A DNA stretch of 64,000 bases, taken from contig NC_044916.1 of assembly GCF_003576645.1 (NCBI RefSeq), positions 21,502,314 through 21,566,313 of the forward strand, in the 5' to 3' direction. The stretch is from Ipomoea triloba. Taxonomy: Eukaryota; Streptophyta; Magnoliopsida; Solanales; Convolvulaceae. Shown here in pieces: positions 24,595 to 34,501 of the stretch. Position numbers and translations under genes: made by a program. How positions within the stretch are numbered: position 1 is the stretch's first letter; every line of letters starts with the position of its first letter. Under the pieces are notes generated by a model. That model saw only the letters and a list, made by a program, of their open reading frames with translations, made no database searches and was not told the DNA's origin.

Positions 24595-25020
24595 TGACGG
24601 AGGAATTGTAGTATAGGAATTGTAGAGGAATTGTAGTATACGAATTGTATTGGAATTGTAGTATAGGAATTGTAGAATAGTAGACTTCATTTTGTAGTAT
24701 TGGATTTCGTGTTTTAATAGCAGATTTATTTGATACGAATTGTATTGGAATTGTAGTATAGGAATTGTATTGTTTTAATATTATTCTATTGTTTATACGA
24801 ATTGTATTGGAATTGTAGTATAGGAATTGTATTGTTTTAATATTATTTTGTAGTATTGGATTTCGTGTTTTAATAGCAGATTTATTTGATACGAATTGTA
24901 TTGGAATTGTAGTATAGGAATTGTATTGTTTTAATATTATTCTATTGTTTATACGAATTGTATTGGAATTGTAGTATAGGAATTGTATTGTTTTAATATT
25001 ATTCTATTATTTTAATGTAC
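24595..25020. repeat. AT-rich minisatellite inside the Helitron
   Basis: Units built on GAATTGTATTGGAATTGTAG and TATAGGAATTGTATTGTTTT recur about every 60-130 bp. It is non-coding. Confidence 0.75.
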
Positions 25021-25084
25021 AATATTTTGGGCGGGAAGGAAGATTTCGTTTTGGAGAATTTTGTTTTTATATATATAAAGATTA

Positions 25085-25568
25085 CGCAAACCATAATGTT
25101 AGGAATTCTATTTGAATTTACAATTGTATTAGGAATATGAATTGTATTGCCATATTTTACAATATTACGCAAACCATAATATTATAGGTATGTTGTGGGA
25201 GGGAAGTTAAAACTGAGGATATTGTTTTTATTAATAGTATAGATTGCATTACAGAGAAATATATATACTGAATTATTACCATTAGTAATTCTAGTCTAGA
25301 ATTGTATTACAAATAGCAACGTAGGGAAGAATATATTTTATTAGGAATTCTATTTGAATTTACAATTGTATTAGGGATAGGAATTGTATTACCATATTTT
25401 ACAATATTACGCAAACCATAATATTAGGAATTCTATTTGAATTTACAATTGTATTAGGGATAGGAATTGTATTACCATATTATACAATATTACTCACACC
25501 AAAATATTATAGGTCTGTTTTGGGCGGGAAGTTAAAACTGAGGATATTGTTTTTATTAATAGTATAGA
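25085..25568. repeat. Duplicated Helitron 5'-terminal segment
   Basis: ACGCAAACCATAAT through AATAGTATAGA occurs at 25085-25243 and again up to 25568. Both end in the same Helitron 5' terminus read on the minus strand. Either two Helitrons inserted nose to tail or the end was tandemly duplicated. Confidence 0.65.
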
Positions 25569-25574
25569 TAATAG

Positions 25575-25609
<35 letters not shown>

Positions 25610-25862
25610 TAATTTTAAAAAGTAATTTAAGAATTAAGAAATTAGTACAATGTCCTTATAGGTCATTTTATATCCAATCAGCTGAAAGTAAACAACTAAT
25701 TTACCAAACACTTTTCTATAATCAGCTAATACAATCAGCTAGTCAAATCAGTTAACACAACCAGTTAATACAATCAGCTAGTCAAATCAGTTAACACAAT
25801 CAGCTATTAGTTATCAGCTAACACAACCAGCTATAAGCTATCAGCTGATTGCCAAACACCCC

Positions 25863-26319
25863 ATATAAATTGATATAGTGTCAAGCGTAGTTTAATACTT
25901 TAATTATTCCACCATCAATTCTCTAAAATTTAGAAAATGGAAAATAATGTTAGTTTTTTATGGAGTCATGAGCCTTAGGGTCTAGTGAGCTATAGTCGCT
26001 CGCTCAATTCAATCGGCTAATAAAGGTGAGAATTTAATGGCATGGTGTTAGCCGTTAGGCCTGAGATCGGAGTATATGAGGTAATAGGATAATTATTTGG
26101 AGTTCTAAAAAAAAAGGATAATTATTTGGGCTTAATGGGGTTAGGAAGGTGGGCTCATGGTGAAGAAAGGGAAATGTGGGCCCATTGGTAATGAAGGCAA
26201 TATGAAGGGGGAAAGGTGGGCTCATGGTAAAGAAGGGTCGAAGGTGCCGTTCGTTATATCCTAGACTAGGGTCGATAGTGTAGGTCCGAAACGACGTCAT
26301 TAGTTAGTGGAGAGTTAAC
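25863..26319. other. Spacer with short repeats, no gene
   Basis: Contains repeats of GGATAATTATTTGG and of GGTGGGCTCATGG (about 26150 and 26215) and no convincing coding region. It ends at the target-site duplication of the LINE. Confidence 0.4.
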
Positions 26320-26331
26320 GCCCGACGAACA

Positions 26332-27403
26332 CTGTTAACCGCTATAGAGATTCATGGCGGTGGAGGGGCGATATTCGGGGCATGTACACTGTTAAGCATG
26401 GATACCATCTGTTAACCGCTAGCTCTATGATTGTAGATTCACGACTTGGGATTGCATATGGCGACTCCCGGTTCCTCCTAAAATTAAGAATTTGTTGTGG
26501 AGATGTGCTCAAAACATTTTACCGGTTAAGGAGATTCTCAAAACTAAAAGAGTGTGGGTTGGAGGAGGTTGTCCATTATGTGGTCACGCTGAGGAAACCG
26601 CTGCCCATCTTCTCTGTAACTGTAATGTTGCGAGCCAATTATGGGAGGATGCTGACGTCCTCCAAGGGCGTTCTTTGCCGGCTTTCATGGAGTCAGTTTT
26701 ACGCATGCCCACGGTTGATAGAGCTGTATTCATGGCAGCAGTATTCTGGTCCGTATGGTCCCTGCGAAATGATTGTATCTGGAGGAATGGGTCTGGGATG
26801 GTTGAGGTTTTGCGTAGGCAAGTATTTGGTTCTGTTGAAAGTTGGAAGGCAGTTTATGAGAATTTAAATTCCTTAAATAATGCTTGTATTCTATCTGTTT
26901 GGACATGTCCCCCCCGGCTTGCTCAAGTGCAATATTGATGCCGCGATTTTTGATATTAATGCAGGATATGGTGCGGTGGTTCGTGATCACTTGGGGCTAT
27001 TTGTGGCGGCTAAAAGTGATTTAATAGGTCGTATTCGTGATCCTTTGCTTGCAGAATCTATGGCGATCAAGGAAGCGTTGGCATGGATTAAAGATCTTGG
27101 GCATAATAATGTTATTATTGAGACTGATTCTTTAAATTTTTGTTTAGCTTTCCATTCTCATACTTTAGACCTTTCGTATGTTGGTGCTATTATTAAGCAA
27201 TGTCGTATTATTGCTAGGGACATTGGCAACTTGTCTGTTCGCCATGTCAAGCAGTCAGCGAATCATGTGGCTCATGTTCTTGCAAGGGCAACTGGTTCTC
27301 GGTCTGCCCGGGGCTCTTGGGTTTTCAACCCTCCTGATTGTATTTCTACTTTACTAAATTCTTAATGGAAGTTTTCCTTTGATTTCAAAAAAAAAAAAAA
27401 AAA
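26332..27403 (+). mobile_element. 5'-truncated LINE (zf-RVT and RNase H)
   Basis: The 12-bp target-site duplication GCCCGACGAACA occurs at 26320-26331 and 27404-27415, and the insert ends in an A17 tail (27387-27403). The body codes for the C-terminal part of a plant non-LTR polyprotein: YTVKHGYHLL, then a zf-RVT zinc finger (CPLCGHAEETAAHLLCNC) and an RNase H domain (CNIDAAIFD, AESMAIKEALAWI, ETDSLNF, NHVAHVLARA) ending PPDCI. Frames change twice: near 26440 and in a 7-C run at 26909-26915 where one extra base separates zf-RVT from RNase H. It is dead but young enough to keep its duplications. Confidence 0.85.
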
Positions 27404-27415
27404 GCCCGACGAACA

Positions 27416-27983
27416 TCGTTCCGTTCGTCAAATTCTCGTTATGTATAATTCTGTGTATTCTATTGAATATTTATGTGTATTCTATTATACCGTTCTGTAA
27501 ATTAGTAATTTCAATGCCATATCTCATAAAACATGAATGCTAATACTTAGGGTAGTGATTCTGTGTATTTTATTGAGTGTTTATGTGTATTCTAGTATAT
27601 GATTCTGCGTATTCTGGTATATAATTTTGTATATTACAGAGTAGTAGTTTTAATACCATATCTCATGGAACATGAATGCTAATACTTATGGTAGTGATTC
27701 TGTGTATTCTATTGAGTGTTTATATGTATTCTAGTATATAATTATGTGCATTATTGGTTTATAATGCCACAATAACATTAAGTATAAAAAATTAGATCAT
27801 TAATGTATAGAAGTATATAAAAGAATACACATATCATTCAATAGAATACACACCATCAATAGCCTAAGTATTAGCATTACTATTATATTTCATAAGGTAT
27901 GGTACTCGAAATCAATAATGTACAAAATTATATACCAAAATACACATAATTTATGAATAGAATACACATAATTATTAGTCTAA
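27416..27983. repeat. AT-rich inverted-repeat region
   Basis: Tandem variants of TCTGTGTATTCTATTGA (27440-27740) face their reverse complement (TCAATAGAATACACA types, 27820-27970), so the region could fold back on itself. No coding capacity; possibly a foldback or MITE-like element. Confidence 0.5.
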
Positions 27984-28921
27984 GCATGTGTTCCATCTCA
28001 ACTAAAAGGCTAAGCTGATAGTTTATTCAAAAGACCTTGGCGGTTATACTACCACTACAAGAAATTTCACATTTAGTGACAACAAAAGTTGTCATCAAAA
28101 CTATCGATTTTGGTCACTATTAAAATTAGTGACCAATATTTGAAGTCGTCACCTGTCGTCACTATATGCTCCGTCACTATTGTAGTAATGACGACTTTTA
28201 GAAAGTTGTCACAATTACTCAAACTTTTGTGACAATGTTTATGGACACTAAAAGTAGTATTTGAGTGATAACAATAGTGGTCACAATAAATGTACATTTT
28301 GTGACCAAATATGTTATTACAAAAAATTGATCTAGTGACAACTAAAATCGTTGCAATTAGTTATTTTATCGTGACAACACTTTAGTCACAATAGTTGTAC
28401 TTATTTGTGAGAATTGTTCTTGACACAAAAAATGATTTTATTTGTGACAAAATAAGTGAACTCTAAAACAATCATTAGTGTCAACTAAAGTCGTACAACA
28501 ATTCAAATTCTTGTAGCAATCATCTTCGTCACTGATATCTTTAAAAATAGTGGTAGCGTATTTGTCACTAAAATAATGAAAATTAGTGGCGAAATTTGTG
28601 TTACTAAAATAAGTTAAAATAATGGTACAATTGTCAATCTTAAAGTTTTTATAAGTGACCATTACTTGGTTACAATTTTTTTTTTCAAATAATACTAGTC
28701 AAATGAACACAATATAAAATTATTTATTTCAAAATTTTTTCATAATTAAATATTTTAATTTAATTATTATTTAAAATAAAATAATTCATTCAACAAATAT
28801 TACTTGTCAAATTAAAAAATATATAAAAGAAATACCTCATTCTCTAACAAAAATATGTGGTAAGAAATACAATATCAAAGTAAAAACTAATACATAAACT
28901 ATATTAAACTATTAAAGGAAG

Positions 28922-29346
28922 TGATCATGATAAACAGTTTGTTGCTGCGAGTCGTGGGACTTTAAATTGCATAAATAATCCGCAGGTCGCAGAGGCAATG
29001 GCGATCAAGGAAGTGTTAACTTGGATAATGGATAACATGCCTACTCAGAGGTTCATTGTTGAAACGGACTGTATGGTAATGGTGGCCAAACTCAAACAAA
29101 AACAATGCGACACGACGTACTTGGGAGTGGTGGTTCGATCAATTTTGGAGCTCATGCGAAGTTGTGAACAGGTTGTGGTTACGTTTGTAAAGCGTGATAT
29201 TAATAGTTGGGCTCATAGATTGGCAAGAAGTGTTAGAGTTAACTTGTCTGTTGATCCGGAATACTGGAGTGATGCTCCACCTGATTGTATTCATGGTCTT
29301 TTCGTTCATTAATGAAGGTTGCTTTTCCCTCCAAAAAAAAAAAAAA
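28922..29346 (+). mobile_element. 5'-truncated LINE (RNase H only) nested in the CACTA
   Basis: Flanked by the 14-bp duplication ACTATTAAAGGAAG (28908-28921 and 29347-29360) and ending in a poly(A) run. From its first bases it reads an RNase H segment: FVAASRGTLNC, AEAMAIKEVLTWI, VETDCMVMVAKL, INSWAHRLARS, PPDCIHGLF. The PPDCI ending is shared with the LINE at 26332, so both belong to related families. Only the last part of the polyprotein was copied. Confidence 0.85.
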
Positions 29347-29360
29347 ACTATTAAAGGAAG

Positions 29361-31192
29361 AAAGGAGAATGGATTTTATTTATTGAAGAATAAAATTAAA
29401 CTGCCAAGTCAGTACTTTTCAAGCGCCTCTGGGATTTGTAGCGGAGACGAAGGAGAAGCAGTAGCATCGGAAAGAAACGTTAGACCGGGATGCAACCATA
29501 GAAGCCAGCGACTTAGTGAGGCACGGCCACCGTTCGCATCTTTCATTTCTTCATAAACTTTTCGCAGCCAGTGCCTCAGCTCCCTCCATCGCCAACCGAA
29601 GCCCCGCAGGCCGTCCTTTCAGTGGAGAACCGAAACCGTAACCCCACCGTCTGTCGCCGCCTCGAACTCAGGGAAGGGGAACGATCGGCGCTGTATGTAA
29701 ATCTTCGACCGCAGCCACCCCACGGTGCTGCTTACCCCCTCGCGAAGGCTTGTAAAAAAGCAAAAAACAATAGCAAGTTCCTTCTAAATAATGCAACTAA
29801 TATGCTCGTAGCAGACAAACATAAAATTTCATATATAAAAGAACATACAAAAACATGGAATTTCATATATATAAAAGAACATACAAAAACATGTATTACA
29901 GATCAAGAATCAAGAATCGCCTAGAGTATGTGGACAAAAACAAAAATATGTAAATACTTTTTAATAAATACCTTGATAATGATATAGGAGATGAAATTCT
30001 GCATACTAATGTTTTGCTTCTATCAGTGGTGTTTGTTATGAAGGTTTGTATATAATTCTAAATTTTATATATACAAAGAAATAAATATTCTGATAAAAAC
30101 CTAGTTGAAGAGGCGCCAATTTTCTATCAAAACAAAAAAAAAAGGCACCATTATCTTTTTATCATTTAATTACTTTCCAAATTTACTAAATAATTACTAA
30201 AAGAAATAAATATTCTGATAATAACTAGTAGATCGAAGAGACTCCAATTTTCTCTAAAAAAAAAAGTGGCGCCATTATGTGTTTATTATTTACTTTCCAA
30301 ATTTATTAAGTAATTACTAAAGAAATAATAGGTAACAATAAGGAATATTTAACTATACTTAATATTTTAAATAATTAATTTTTTGGTAATGTACATGAAT
30401 AACAAAAATACTAAAATTGTTCAATAATTTGATTAATTTAAAAATTAATTACCTTGTAGATGAAATCGTTACCTAATCAACCAAGCCAATACTTTATTTG
30501 TTTCAATTAATTGATCAAATTAATCAATATTTTACTATGGATACTATTTTTTTTATATTATATATTTATTGATTTTGATACCACCGACTTGTACAAAAAT
30601 TGTACTAAGGGGATGACTTTTAATGTACAAATAATAGGCTAATGTGGTTAGGAGTAATAATTCAATTAATTAATTTGATTAATTTTGAATCAAACTAATT
30701 GAATTTTTATTTTGAGAAATTGTTACCTAATCAACAAAACTAAATTATACTTTAACTAATTAGACTAATTGATCCAATTAACTAACTTTTTACTATATAT
30801 AATTTATTATTTTATATTATATATTGATACAACCATATTGTAAAAATTGTGCGTACTACATTTGATAGCTCTTAATGTACAAATAATAGGCTAATGATGT
30901 TGGGGTAGTCATCTGATTAATTTTGAATCAAACTTAGGGATATTAAGACGTCATATTGATAGCAGAACAAGCAATCCCTACGAATGACATTCTTACATCA
31001 GGAGAGGCAGCAACTTTGGGCGTCTCGAGAAGTATTGAGTTGGGTTGCTAATTGGCAAGTTGTTGTCGAGACAACCCTCGTGATTTCTATGATCTCCCTG
31101 ATGATGATGTAGGACAATAATAATGTTATGGTATTGCATATACCTGATTTGGATGCTGCAACTATTGAAGTAAGCTCATCAAATATTAATAC
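29361..31192. other. CACTA interior: GC-rich patch then AT-rich filler
   Basis: 29400-29750 is GC-rich and open in some frames (for example 29571-29924 +) but matches nothing I recognise; it could be a captured host exon or leader. 29925-30950 is AT-rich with locally repeated blocks (CCAATTTTCT, TTACTTTCCAAATTTA, GTACAAATAATAGGCTAATG). No gene is supported. Confidence 0.35.
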
Positions 31193-31308
31193 CATGAGTA
31201 TCGAAGAAGATGGAATTTATAGTGATGAAGATGCTTTTATTAATGATGATGATGAGATTTCAACAACTGAAGATGGGAAAACTGGTGATGATGATGACGA
31301 TGATTGAG
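31193..31308 (+). pseudogene. Acidic C-terminal remnant of a CACTA ORF
   Basis: A short open stretch reads MSIEEDGIYSDEDAF and ends in a run of aspartates (GDDDDDD) before TGA. Aspartate/glutamate-rich tails are common at the C-terminus of plant CACTA-encoded proteins. The rest of the ORF is gone. Assignment rests on position and composition only. Confidence 0.3.
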
Positions 31309-32857
31309 TATTATATTAATTTTTATTTATAACTTTTTGAATTATTTACTTTTCATATTTTGAGTTTGAATCGTTAATTTTAATAAATCTTTTTGAAATA
31401 TATTGTTTGTACTAAACATATACATTTTTTTAGTGACACAACTTGAAAGCAACAAAATTATTGTGACAATTTAATAATTTTTGTTATGAAATTATAGAAC
31501 GTTACAAATATTTGTAACAATTTCATCACAAAAAATGACAATATTAGTGACAACAATATTTTTTCTCACAATTGTTTCTCATTTCTAATGGTACTAACCA
31601 ATTGTATTTTTATTGACAAAAAAAGTTGTCACGAATATTATAAACAAGAGTGACCAACAACTATGTCACAAAAAGTACAAAAATTTGTGTCCACATTATA
31701 TTTTGTCACAATTACATTCCTTCCCGCCATAATTATTATGCCGCCAAAATGCACGTACATTTAGTGACAAAAAATAGTGACAACATATGTTACGACACTA
31801 TTATTCTAGTAATAGTGACAATTTATTTGTAACAAATACTTATTTGTCACAATTACCATATTATTCGTGACCAAAGAAAAGTTATCACAATTATTCTACA
31901 CAATAGTGTCGAATTGTTTTTTTGGTCACAAAAAGAGTATTATTTGTGACTAAATTACGAAGTGTCACAAAAGATTTGTCACTAAATGGCTTCATTCTTG
32001 TAGTGTACAAGAAAGAACCTGCAGGCTGCAGCTGACTTTATCGTCGCGTTTCTGTTACAGGTCGTAAGCAAGCAAGTTAGAGGGACACTTGAAAGGAATT
32101 AGTTGCCTCGCGTTCTCTAATGCACTGAATGTGCTCATCTCGTCTGGCATTGATGCTCAGGTTAGCAAAATGAACTCTACCGCTTAATCTGGTTGAAATA
32201 GTTTGGCACTATTGTTACAGAAAAGCACAAAAGTTTCCATACCTGAGTTTCAGAATCATATATATGGTTAGAATAAGATAAATAATCCAATTTGAGATTT
32301 CTTTCTTACTAGTTTTCCTTCTCGTGCTGCTAGGTCGTTGTCTGGGATTGCAATAAGTGGGAGAAACAGAGAAGTACAGTGCTGCAGATTTCTCCAGATT
32401 GGTCACCAACAGAATTATCAGAGACCATCATCCAATTCCATCAGGATCATAAACGCTTCCTGGCTGTACACGAGACGCAACTTTCAATTTATGAAGCTTG
32501 TACACTGCACTGTGTGAAGCAGGTATGGTATTTCTCTCTTTCAATTCCCCATCAAACACAATGTATGTGCATTCCGATATCGAGCTTAGCTTGTTCTCTC
32601 GAATCGAATTTTTAGTGGACGATGAGGAACTTCTGCACCCGGATATGCCACGCAACATTCTCCTGCAACAATCAGTTTGTGTATGCTGTGATGAGAGATG
32701 GAATTGTATTGATACTCGATGCTTCTCACCTCTGTCCCAGATTTGAGATTGATCCCTCCACTTACATCCCATCTGATATCAGGTAGGTATTTGGATACTA
32801 CTGCTAAATGAAAATAGAGTAGTACATACCACATTGCAGACTTGCGGCGTATCCCGG

Positions 32858-33086
32858 AACAAGTCCAAATTAGCTGCGGCCCTTTCTGGAGACTAGCGTG
32901 GTTTGGGAAACTGTTGTATCCTTGGCCCGTCTTTATGATATGATATTTGGACTAATCGTCTTGGCTCCCTTGGCATTCCTATCTTGGATGCCCGGGTTTC
33001 TATCCATGCAAACGAGGATACTCTTCAACAAGGCTTTCAGCAGAGGGCTTCAGATTTCTCGGATACTCACAGCCAAATCTTCATAA
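32858..33086 (+). pseudogene. Last exon fragment of a callose synthase (GSL)
   Basis: Reads VVWETVVSLARLYDMIFGLI then LAPLAFLSWMPGF and MQTRILFNKAFSRGLQISRI, ending AKSS and a stop at 33084-33086. This is the conserved C-terminal tail (last transmembrane helix and cytosolic end) of plant callose synthases, plasma-membrane enzymes of about 1,900 residues that make beta-1,3-glucan. No upstream exon precedes it; the preceding base belongs to the third TPR fragment. It is a gene fragment, probably captured or used to fill a break. Confidence 0.8.
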
Positions 33087-33759
33087 TCTCAGGTAATTTT
33101 CTTTCTTTCCCATTTTGCATTTTTCTATCGAACATATTTTCGTGAATGAGTTCTGTTCTGATGTTGGTTTTTAATTCATCAATATAAACACTCTTACATG
33201 TTCTATTAGAGCTAAACCATTATTCTGCTTATAAACTTAATCTCATCAAAGACGAAGTTCGGATTTTTGAATCAAGATCGTCGCAGATTACTATTATAAC
33301 TGTGAACTATGGTAGCTGGAATCCACGCCTACGTGTATACGAAGGTGAGGAATGACATAGTAGGCAGTAGGGGAATAAACAACCCATTAACTTCCATGCT
33401 TTCTAGTTTCAGATGATCTTAGAGCAGCTTTGTAAATACAAGTAGCAGGAGAACATTCTGGTATTTTAGAATTGCCATGTTTTTTTCTTTCCCAGTGTGA
33501 TTATTCCCATGTACATGGCTTTTTTGGTTCAATCGTTTGAAACATTTGCAGAACTGAGTTGGGCGTAATGAAGAGTTTTAGAAACCCATCCGGGATTTAT
33601 TTATCCACTATTCTGTCGAGTTGGGTGTGATGTGGAGACCTAGGGTAAAGGAATTTCGTCATTTTTGGGCAAAATTCATCCTATATCAAAGCATTATAGG
33701 ATCTTTTATGGTTCTTTTTCTATAAGGTATTCAGGTACCAATGTGAATACAATCACCAA
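33087..33759. other. Non-coding sequence after the callose-synthase fragment
   Basis: Probably includes that gene's 3' UTR and flank (from 33087), then unassigned AT-rich DNA. No coding region is supported. Confidence 0.4.
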
Positions 33760-33763
33760 TTTA

Positions 33764-33980
33764 AGGTGTTGGGTTAAGTCCCGCAACGAGCCAACCTCAT
33801 GTTTAATTGTCACATTAAGTTTGGAACCTGAACAGACTGCCGGTGATAAGTCACCTGAACAGACTGCTGGTGATAAGTCGGGAGGAAGGTGAAGATGATG
33901 TCAAGTCATCATGCCCCTTATGCCCTAGGCACACACGGGCTACAATGGCGGGGACAAAGGGTCGTGATCCCGCAAACTCG
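33764..33980 (+). pseudogene. Plastid 16S rRNA fragment (NUPT)
   Basis: GGTGTTGGGTTAAGTCCCGC, the following AACGAG, ACTGCCGGTGATAAG, TCAAGTCATCATGCCCCTTA, CACACGGGCTACAATGGC and GGGACAAAGGGTCG are hallmark segments of the 3' third of bacterial/plastid 16S rRNA. The copy is degenerate: bases are missing around the V6-V8 region, and a unit of about 26 bp (CCTGAACAGACTGCCGGTGA...) is tandemly duplicated. It is a nuclear plastid-derived insertion, not a working rRNA gene. Confidence 0.85.
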
Positions 33981-34501
33981 AACCGCTAACATCCACCGTA
34001 GGGTAAATCATCGCCTTTTAGGTCTTCCAACTGATTCTACCATATAGGCCAACGATAGACAATAGTTCTGAACATAATTAACTTTCTATCACAATAATTA
34101 TGTTTTATCCACTTGATCAGGGCACCAACATGAATTCTAATATTTTTGGGGAGTGTTAAATATTCTCATGGATATTTGTTCCAACATTTCTTGAAATTTA
34201 AGCTGCATGAGCTAACATTTGAATGGTCCAATGTAGTACAACATTGCTATAACATCTCAAGATCAAAAAGAACCAAGGCCCCACCAAGACAAAATTATTT
34301 AAATCTCAGATATATACACCAAAAATAAATAAATAAATTTTAATTTTCTAAAACTAAAAAAGAAAATTGATAGCTGCCCCCTTGTGGAAAAACAACACTC
34401 ATATCTCACAATTCCTAGCCCTGCATACATCCACTTGAACACAAGGAAGGAAAGAATATGAACTCTTTTTGCTTAACCAAAATTTTCTTGACTCTTAACT
34501 C
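33981..34501. other. Intergenic, no feature seen
   Basis: AT-rich sequence between the rRNA fragment and the MUCI70-like 3' end. No supported gene or repeat. Confidence 0.4.

Larger units (their letters stand above)
22505..25568 (-). mobile_element. Helitron, minus orientation, 3064 bp, degenerate
   Basis: On the minus strand the element begins TCTATACTATTAATAAAAAC (from 25568), preceded by A. It ends CTAG at 22505, followed by T. This is the A|TC...CTRR|T arrangement of Helitrons. The expected GC-rich 3' stem (revcomp of CGCCGGTGCGTTGTACGG) is present but degenerate. Minus-strand coding remnants are an OB-fold/RPA-like segment and a Pif1-helicase C-terminal motif, consistent with element polarity. 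The 5' terminal sequence occurs twice (ends at 25243 and 25568). Confidence 0.75.
22320..25862. mobile_element. TIR element (GGGGTGTTTGG...CCAAACACCCC) split by a Helitron
   Basis: The left end GGGGTGTTTGGTTATTGGCT and the right end GCCAAACACCCC are inverted repeats. Sub-terminal copies of an AATCAGCT/AGCTGATT motif crowd both ends. Without the Helitron (22505-25568) the element is only about 480 bp, so it is a non-autonomous MITE-type element. The superfamily (hAT or Harbinger-like) is unresolved because no clean target duplication was found. Confidence 0.65.
28053..32005. mobile_element. CACTA (En/Spm) transposon, 3953 bp, with 3-bp TSD
   Basis: The ends are inverted repeats: CACTACAAGAAATTTCACAT on the left and, reverse-complemented, CACTACAAGAATGAAGCCAT on the right, both continuing TTTAGTGACAA. 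The 3-bp duplication TAC (28050-28052 and 32006-32008) is exact: the uninterrupted TPR intron at about 6223-6240 has a single TAC at this point. Sub-terminal regions (28060-28680 and 31430-32000) are packed with GTGACAA/TTGTCAC repeats, the usual transposase-binding layout of the superfamily. Almost no transposase coding remains, so it is non-autonomous. Confidence 0.92.
27984..32857 (+). pseudogene. Third TPR fragment, split by a CACTA element
   Basis: 27984-28052 plus 32006-32857 match TPR 6163-7085: intron with TRIM piece, the SNALNVLISSGIDAQ exon, the WDCNKWEKQRS exon through CVKQ, and the exon to STYIPSDIR. Small differences from copy 1 (for example one 9-bp gap near 32297 and a few substitutions) make it older than the 6-kb tandem copy. 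It starts inside a TRIM LTR and ends mid-intron at GCGGCGTATCCC, where callose-synthase sequence begins. It has no start, stop or promoter. Confidence 0.85.

Noticed and set aside
26382..26938. LINE zf-RVT and RNase H readings as two separate host genes
   Set aside because: Together with the poly(A) tail and the 12-bp flanking duplication they are one 5'-truncated LINE broken by frameshifts.
28073..28662. Minus-strand ORFs of 74 codons in the CACTA left end
   Set aside because: They translate the TTGTCAC/GTGACAA sub-terminal repeats; no protein signature.
33764..33980. Functional 16S rRNA gene
   Set aside because: Only about 215 bp are present, with deletions and an internal duplication; a degenerate nuclear plastid fragment.
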